Shown here in pieces: positions 5,143 through 8,249 of a stretch of DNA of 8,249 nucleotides. The notes below the pieces were generated by a model. That model saw only the letters and a list, made by a program, of their open reading frames with translations. It did no database searches and was not told the origin of the DNA. The stretch is from CAZXYF01 sp964644705. Its GTDB lineage: Bacteria > Planctomycetota > Brocadiia > SM23-32. The DNA lies in assembly GCA_964644705.1 (NCBI GenBank), contig CAZXYF010000139.1:1-8249 (forward strand), in the 5' to 3' direction. The position numbers and the translations under genes are program-made. The number at the start of each line of letters is the position of its first letter. Positions within the stretch are counted from its first letter, which is position 1.

Positions 5143-6864
5143 TTAGACGTCCTCCGCCCCACCGGCCACCCGGAGTACCTCCTCCAGCGTCGTCCGTCCC
5201 GCCTTGACCTTGCGCAACCCATCCTCCAGTAATGTGGTCATCCCCTGTTCGCGTGCTTTTGCCTTGATCTTACCCGATGAGGCCCGTTCATACGCCATAT
5301 CCCGAACATCCTGCGTCATCTCCATCAGTTCGAAGATACCGATTCTGCCCTTATACCCGGTGCCCGCACAGTCGTTGCATCCCGTTCCTTTATAAAACGT
5401 TATGTCTTCCACTTCTTCCCGTGTCCAGCCCACGGCCTCGAGGTATTTGTCGTTGTATTCATGGGGTTCGGCGCAGTTCTGACAATTTGTGCGCACCAAT
5501 CTCTGAGCCATGGCGGCCACAACGGAGGAGGAAACGAGGAACGGTTTCACGCCCAGATCAATGAGCCGGGGTATCGCTGTGGGGGCGTCGTTCGTGTGGA
5601 GAGTGCTGAAAACCAGGTGTCCGGTCAACGCGGCCCGAATGGCAATTTCCGCTGTCGCTTCATCCCGGATCTCACCCACGAGTATCACTTCAGGGGCCTG
5701 ACGAAGCATTGCACGCAGAATAATCGGGAAGGTCCGTCCAATATCGTCCGCCACTTCGGTTTGATTGATACCGGAAATATGATACTCGACCGGATCCTCG
5801 GCGGTCAGGATTTTTGTGTCCGGCCGGTTGAGGGCATTTAGTGCGGCATACAGCGTCGTGGTCTTTCCGCTTCCCGTGGGCCCGGTCACCAGGAGCATGC
5901 CGTTGGGATGCCGGATGATGTCTTCAAATCTGTCCTGATCTTTCTCGTGAAAGCCGAGTTCCTCCAGATTCACCTTCACGGATTCTTTATCCAGAATACG
6001 CATCACGATACTTTCCCCGTCGGTGCAGGGAATGTTACTTACGCGCAAATCAATCTGTCGGCCCGCCGCCTTTACCAGAATACGACCATCCTGTGGTCGC
6101 CTCTTCTCGGCCAGGTCCATGTCCGCCATGAGCTTCAGCCGGGCCGTGATGGTGTTTTGAAGATGTTTGGGGGGACTTTCAACTTCCTGGCACACGCCAT
6201 CCACCCTGTATCGGACCCGCAGCCGATCCGAAAGGGGCTCAATATGAATATCACTGGCTCGTTCGCGGACGGCTTCAGCAATGATGAGATTAACCAATCG
6301 GATGATCGCCGCCGAATCCTCTTCGACGTCGTCCGAATCCGCTTCATTCTCCTCCTGTTCCGCCATGTCCGCAAAGGAAAGATCACTCTCGGTGAATTCA
6401 TCCAGCATATTATCGACCGTTGACTCCTCGTCCGATTCGTAATATCGGTCGATGGCTTCGTCAATCTGTTCCTCAACCGCCAGGACAGGCTTTACTTCTC
6501 GGTTGAGAATGAACTGGAGGTTATCGATGGTGCACAGATCGACATCGGGCATGGCGACGATCAGAGTTCCCCCGCGTTCCTTCAGAGGGATGATCTGATG
6601 CATCTTGGCCGTTTTGAGTGGGACGGCCTCCAGTGCTTCATCCTTGGGTTTGATTTTACTCAAATTGATAACGGGAACGTCGAATTGTTCCCCCACACAC
6701 CGCAGGACATCCAGCTTATTAACCGCTCCAAACTGGCACAGGATCTCACCGAGTCGCAGATTCTCGCTCGATTTTTCCTGATATTCCAACCCCCGCTCGA
6801 GCTCCCCCTCATCAATCAGGTCTTTCTCGAGCAGCATTTGTCCTATCAGTTGGCGTTCAGCCAT
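5143..6864 (-). CDS. pilB: PilB/GspE-family assembly ATPase, first paralogue
   Basis: Cytoplasmic motor for pilus assembly, first gene of the minus-strand cluster. Over 573 residues: an MshEN-type N-terminal region with two c-di-GMP-type motifs (about 6-29 and 37-60, the second keeping RLG and the internal Gly), an acidic linker (about 143-185), N2 domain with ASDIHIEP (203-210) and EKRRPQDGR (253-261), Walker A GPTGSGKTT (328-336), Asp box with TAEDPVEY (354-361), Walker B EVILVGEIRD (392-401, E398), His box TGHLVFSTLHTND (414-426), and zinc-type cysteines C461/C464 and C496/C499. All expected catalytic elements are canonical, and length is normal for PilB. The ATG has AGGAA (6872-6876) 7 bases upstream, a good site fixing the start. 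It is a full-length paralogue of the product of 1852-3582, not a fragment. Which copy is the principal PilB cannot be decided from sequence; the conserved motifs and its place next to pilT favour this one. Confidence 0.94.
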   Translation of the reverse strand: MAERQLIGQMLLEKDLIDEGELERGLEYQEKSSENLRLGEILCQFGAVNKLDVLRCVGEQFDVPVINLSKIKPKDEALEAVPLKTAKMHQIIPLKERGGTLIVAMPDVDLCTIDNLQFILNREVKPVLAVEEQIDEAIDRYYESDEESTVDNMLDEFTESDLSFADMAEQEENEADSDDVEEDSAAIIRLVNLIIAEAVRERASDIHIEPLSDRLRVRYRVDGVCQEVESPPKHLQNTITARLKLMADMDLAEKRRPQDGRILVKAAGRQIDLRVSNIPCTDGESIVMRILDKESVKVNLEELGFHEKDQDRFEDIIRHPNGMLLVTGPTGSGKTTTLYAALNALNRPDTKILTAEDPVEYHISGINQTEVADDIGRTFPIILRAMLRQAPEVILVGEIRDEATAEIAIRAALTGHLVFSTLHTNDAPTAIPRLIDLGVKPFLVSSSVVAAMAQRLVRTNCQNCAEPHEYNDKYLEAVGWTREEVEDITFYKGTGCNDCAGTGYKGRIGIFELMEMTQDVRDMAYERASSGKIKAKAREQGMTTLLEDGLRKVKAGRTTLEEVLRVAGGAEDV

Positions 6865-6902
6865 AGGTGCATTCCTAATCGTGAGTTATCTGATTCACCT
6901 GG

Positions 6903-6949
6903 ATTATAAGAGATTCGGATGTCATTTTGCACATGCAGACACTATTATA
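6903..6949 (-). promoter_or_regulatory. Two candidate -10 hexamers upstream of the first pilB
   Basis: The minus strand carries two perfect TATAAT hexamers, at 6944-6949 and 6903-6908, which would give leaders of roughly 73 and 32 nt before the ATG at 6864. Neither has a convincing -35: the distal one would use ACCGGC (6967-6972), which lies in the direct repeat flanking the MITE-like insertion, and the proximal one TGCAAA. Either or both could start the pilus motor transcript. If the distal one is used, the insertion sits at the -35 boundary. Confidence 0.4.
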
Positions 6950-6966
6950 CAAGTGGTGGTCGCTTG

Positions 6967-7066
6967 GCCGGTCGGCTAAGGTTTCGGTGACCCTGTGCGT
7001 TTTGTGATGCCCCACTTACCGGCCCATCTGCAATAACGTGGTTCACTGAATACTTACGCCGGTCGG
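6967..7066. mobile_element. MITE-like insertion (element about 6975-7057) with 8-9 bp target-site duplication
   Basis: GCCGGTCGG occurs at 6967-6975 and again at 7058-7066 as a perfect 9-bp direct repeat. The enclosed segment ends in imperfect inverted repeats: the right end, read inward, is GTAAGTATTCAGTGAACC and the left end CTAAGGTTTCGGTGACCC (13 of 18 matching). Complementarity continues inward (CGTT, TTG, GATG, CC blocks), so nearly the whole segment is one imperfect hairpin around a loop near 7013-7019. It cannot encode a transposase. The GTAAG-type end and a duplication of about 8 bp are as known for IS66-family elements; counting base 6975 as element rather than duplication gives exactly 8 bp. 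The right end recurs at 8195-8231. It lies between two divergent genes and may influence their promoters. The family assignment is inference. Confidence 0.65.
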
Positions 7067-7108
7067 TCATGGAGCAATCAGATACATCCGAACTCATTGC
7101 ATCTAATC

Positions 7109-7114
7109 TATTAT
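7109..7114 (+). promoter_or_regulatory. Possible -10 element for the DUF58 gene
   Basis: TATTAT (5 of 6 to consensus) in an AT-rich stretch, about 30 bp before the start codon at 7144. The hexamer 17 bp upstream (ATCCGA) is not a recognisable -35. It is the best candidate between the MITE-like insertion and the gene, but weak. Confidence 0.25.
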
Positions 7115-7143
7115 AAAACAAAGCTTTAGGATCAAACAATTTC

Positions 7144-8079
7144 ATGAGCAAGGACGCGACCAGTCTGCTCGACCCCGAGACAATTTCTCGTCTCTCGTCG
7201 GTCACACTTCAGGCGCGAAAAAGAATGGAAGGAGTGCTCAGCGGGATTCACAAAAGTCCTCACCATGGTTCGAGTGTGGAGTTTCTCGAGCACAAGCGCT
7301 ACACGCCCGGGGATGATATCCGCAACATCGACTGGAAACTCGTGGCCCGCAGCGATCGGTTGTATATCAAACAGTACGAAGATGAGACCAATTTGCGGGC
7401 CGTTATCACTGTGGACAGCAGTGCCTCCATGGCATACGGCCCGGAGGGGGTGACCAAAATCAGATTTTGTCAGCTCATGGGCGCCGCCCTCGCCTATCTC
7501 CTCCTATCGCAATCGGATGCGGTGGGATTGCTCAGCCAGAGCGGCGAGGACCGTCTTTATGTGCCGCCGCGATCGGCCTGGTCACATTACCGAGCAATTG
7601 CGGAGGCCCTGGATGAACTGGAATGTAAAGGTCAGGAGGCATGGATCCGGCATATGGTTCAGCTGGTGGGCCAATCATCCGGGGCTCGGACGGGCGGTAA
7701 TGCGTTTCCGAAGCACGGCATGTTTATTGTTTTATCGGACCTGCTCTCCGACCGGGAGGAAACTATTCAGGCCCTTCAGCTTTTACGTGACCGCGGGCAT
7801 GACGTCATCCTGTTCCATGTTCTCCACCCCTGGGAATTGAACTTCCCCTTCGACGCCCCCCGCATTTTCCGGTCGCCCCAGAGCGCCGAACGTGAGATCA
7901 TGGCGGATCCCGAAACGGTGCGCGAGGCGTACCTTCAACGGTTGAATGAACTGCAGGACTTCTATCGGCGAGAATTGAGACGGATCGATGTTGATTACGT
8001 GCCCCTTTCCTCGGATGAATCATTGCAGGAGGGGCTCATCAAATATCTGCGCATTCGGGAGGCGCATCAGAATCGGTGA
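7144..8079 (+). CDS. DUF58 family protein with vWA-like metal-binding site
   Basis: A 311-residue soluble protein of the DUF58 family, whose members are usually encoded next to a MoxR AAA+ ATPase and vWA (Bat) membrane proteins, with proposed roles in complex assembly, envelope or stress functions; biochemical function is poorly known. Visible: GIHKSPHHGSSVEF (34-47), the signature RYTPGDDIRNIDWK (52-65) followed by ARSDR (68-72), a MIDAS-like D-S-S-A-S (91-95), LLSQSDAVGLL (120-130), PPRS (141-144), FIVLSDLLSD (194-203) and a C-terminal segment beginning GHDVILFHVLHPWELNFPF (218-236). In relatives that segment often reads LDP where this one has LHP. No signal peptide or membrane span is seen. 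The N-terminal LLDPETISRL matches family starts, supporting the ATG at 7144; an AGGA lies 12 bases upstream, rather far. No moxR or bat gene is in view, which is unusual. The family call is secure; the role is unknown. Confidence 0.92.
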   Translation: MSKDATSLLDPETISRLSSVTLQARKRMEGVLSGIHKSPHHGSSVEFLEHKRYTPGDDIRNIDWKLVARSDRLYIKQYEDETNLRAVITVDSSASMAYGPEGVTKIRFCQLMGAALAYLLLSQSDAVGLLSQSGEDRLYVPPRSAWSHYRAIAEALDELECKGQEAWIRHMVQLVGQSSGARTGGNAFPKHGMFIVLSDLLSDREETIQALQLLRDRGHDVILFHVLHPWELNFPFDAPRIFRSPQSAEREIMADPETVREAYLQRLNELQDFYRRELRRIDVDYVPLSSDESLQEGLIKYLRIREAHQNR

Positions 8080-8194
8080 ACGCAAATAGCCCGAACATTG
8101 CACGAACCTCAAGCGTTAATCGTTCTAAAAGCCCCCTCAGTCACACGTAATGTCGAACAATCAGCGCAGTTCTCGACCAGAGGGTGTTTTCAAA

Positions 8195-8249
8195 GTAAGC
8201 ATTCAGTGAACCACGTTATTCCAGATGGGCCTGCTGCCGGGCTTGTCCC
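8195..8249. mobile_element. Putative terminus of an insertion element running out of the window
   Basis: Bases 8195-8231 are the reverse complement of 7021-7057 with 35 of 37 identical. The first base of the match, the G of GTAAGC, coincides with the outer end of the MITE-like element, so 8195 is inferred to be an element boundary and the element extends right. Similarity becomes ragged after 8231. The GTAAGC...GTGAACC form resembles IS66-family ends. If this is a real insertion, the octamer TTTTCAAA just outside it (8187-8194) should be repeated beyond the far end. The preceding stretch, 8080-8194, holds no gene or convincing terminator. Confidence 0.5.

Noticed and set aside
6945..7205. 86-codon minus-strand frame across the divergent intergenic region
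   Set aside because: It overlaps the DUF58 start and crosses the MITE-like element. Its short similarity to a frame at 8197-8248 is explained by the shared 37-bp DNA repeat rather than by protein conservation.

Overview
The window looks like part of a Gram-negative-type bacterial chromosome of moderate GC content by eye. It holds the cytoplasmic and inner-membrane motor of a type IV pilus (or closely related type II secretion-like) machine. The lysine-rich linker in PilC and the MshEN-type assembly ATPases would suit a PVC-group lineage (Kiritimatiellota, Lentisphaerota or Verrucomicrobiota), but that is an impression from protein style and not a proof.

Layout. Four genes lie on the minus strand, in transcription order: a first PilB-type assembly ATPase (5143-6864), the PilT retraction ATPase (3764-4870), a second, paralogous PilB-type ATPase (1852-3582), and the PilC/GspF platform protein (318-1610). 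The gaps between them are wide (272, 181 and 241 bp). At least two of the gaps carry credible promoters: an extended -10 before the second pilB and a perfect TTGACA -35 before pilC. This is therefore a co-oriented cluster with internal promoters rather than a tight operon. On the plus strand, divergent from the first pilB, is one DUF58/vWA-like gene (7144-8079) without the MoxR ATPase that usually accompanies this family.

How the genes work together. PilB-type hexamers drive pilin assembly through the PilC platform and PilT drives disassembly. Two full-length PilB paralogues around one PilT imply two assembly motors sharing or competing for a platform, or one motor serving a separate pseudopilus. 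Their N-terminal c-di-GMP-type motifs are conserved to different degrees, which suggests different regulation. No pilin, prepilin peptidase, PilMNOP or secretin gene is in view.

Non-coding content is the unexpected part. (1) The 317 bp after pilC hold two head-to-head arrays of a TAGTTGW-type heptamer, one starting at the pilC stop codon. (2) The pilB-pilT gap holds two head-to-head arrays of a degenerate octamer, GATACAGG. (3) The divergent pilB/DUF58 intergenic region contains a roughly 83-bp, almost entirely self-complementary, MITE-like insertion (6975-7057) with GTAAG-type ends and a flanking 8-9 bp direct repeat. (4) A 37-bp stretch of that element reappears inverted, 35/37 identical, at 8195-8231, where it appears to be the end of a larger element running out of the window. 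The end sequence and the direct-repeat length resemble the IS66 family.
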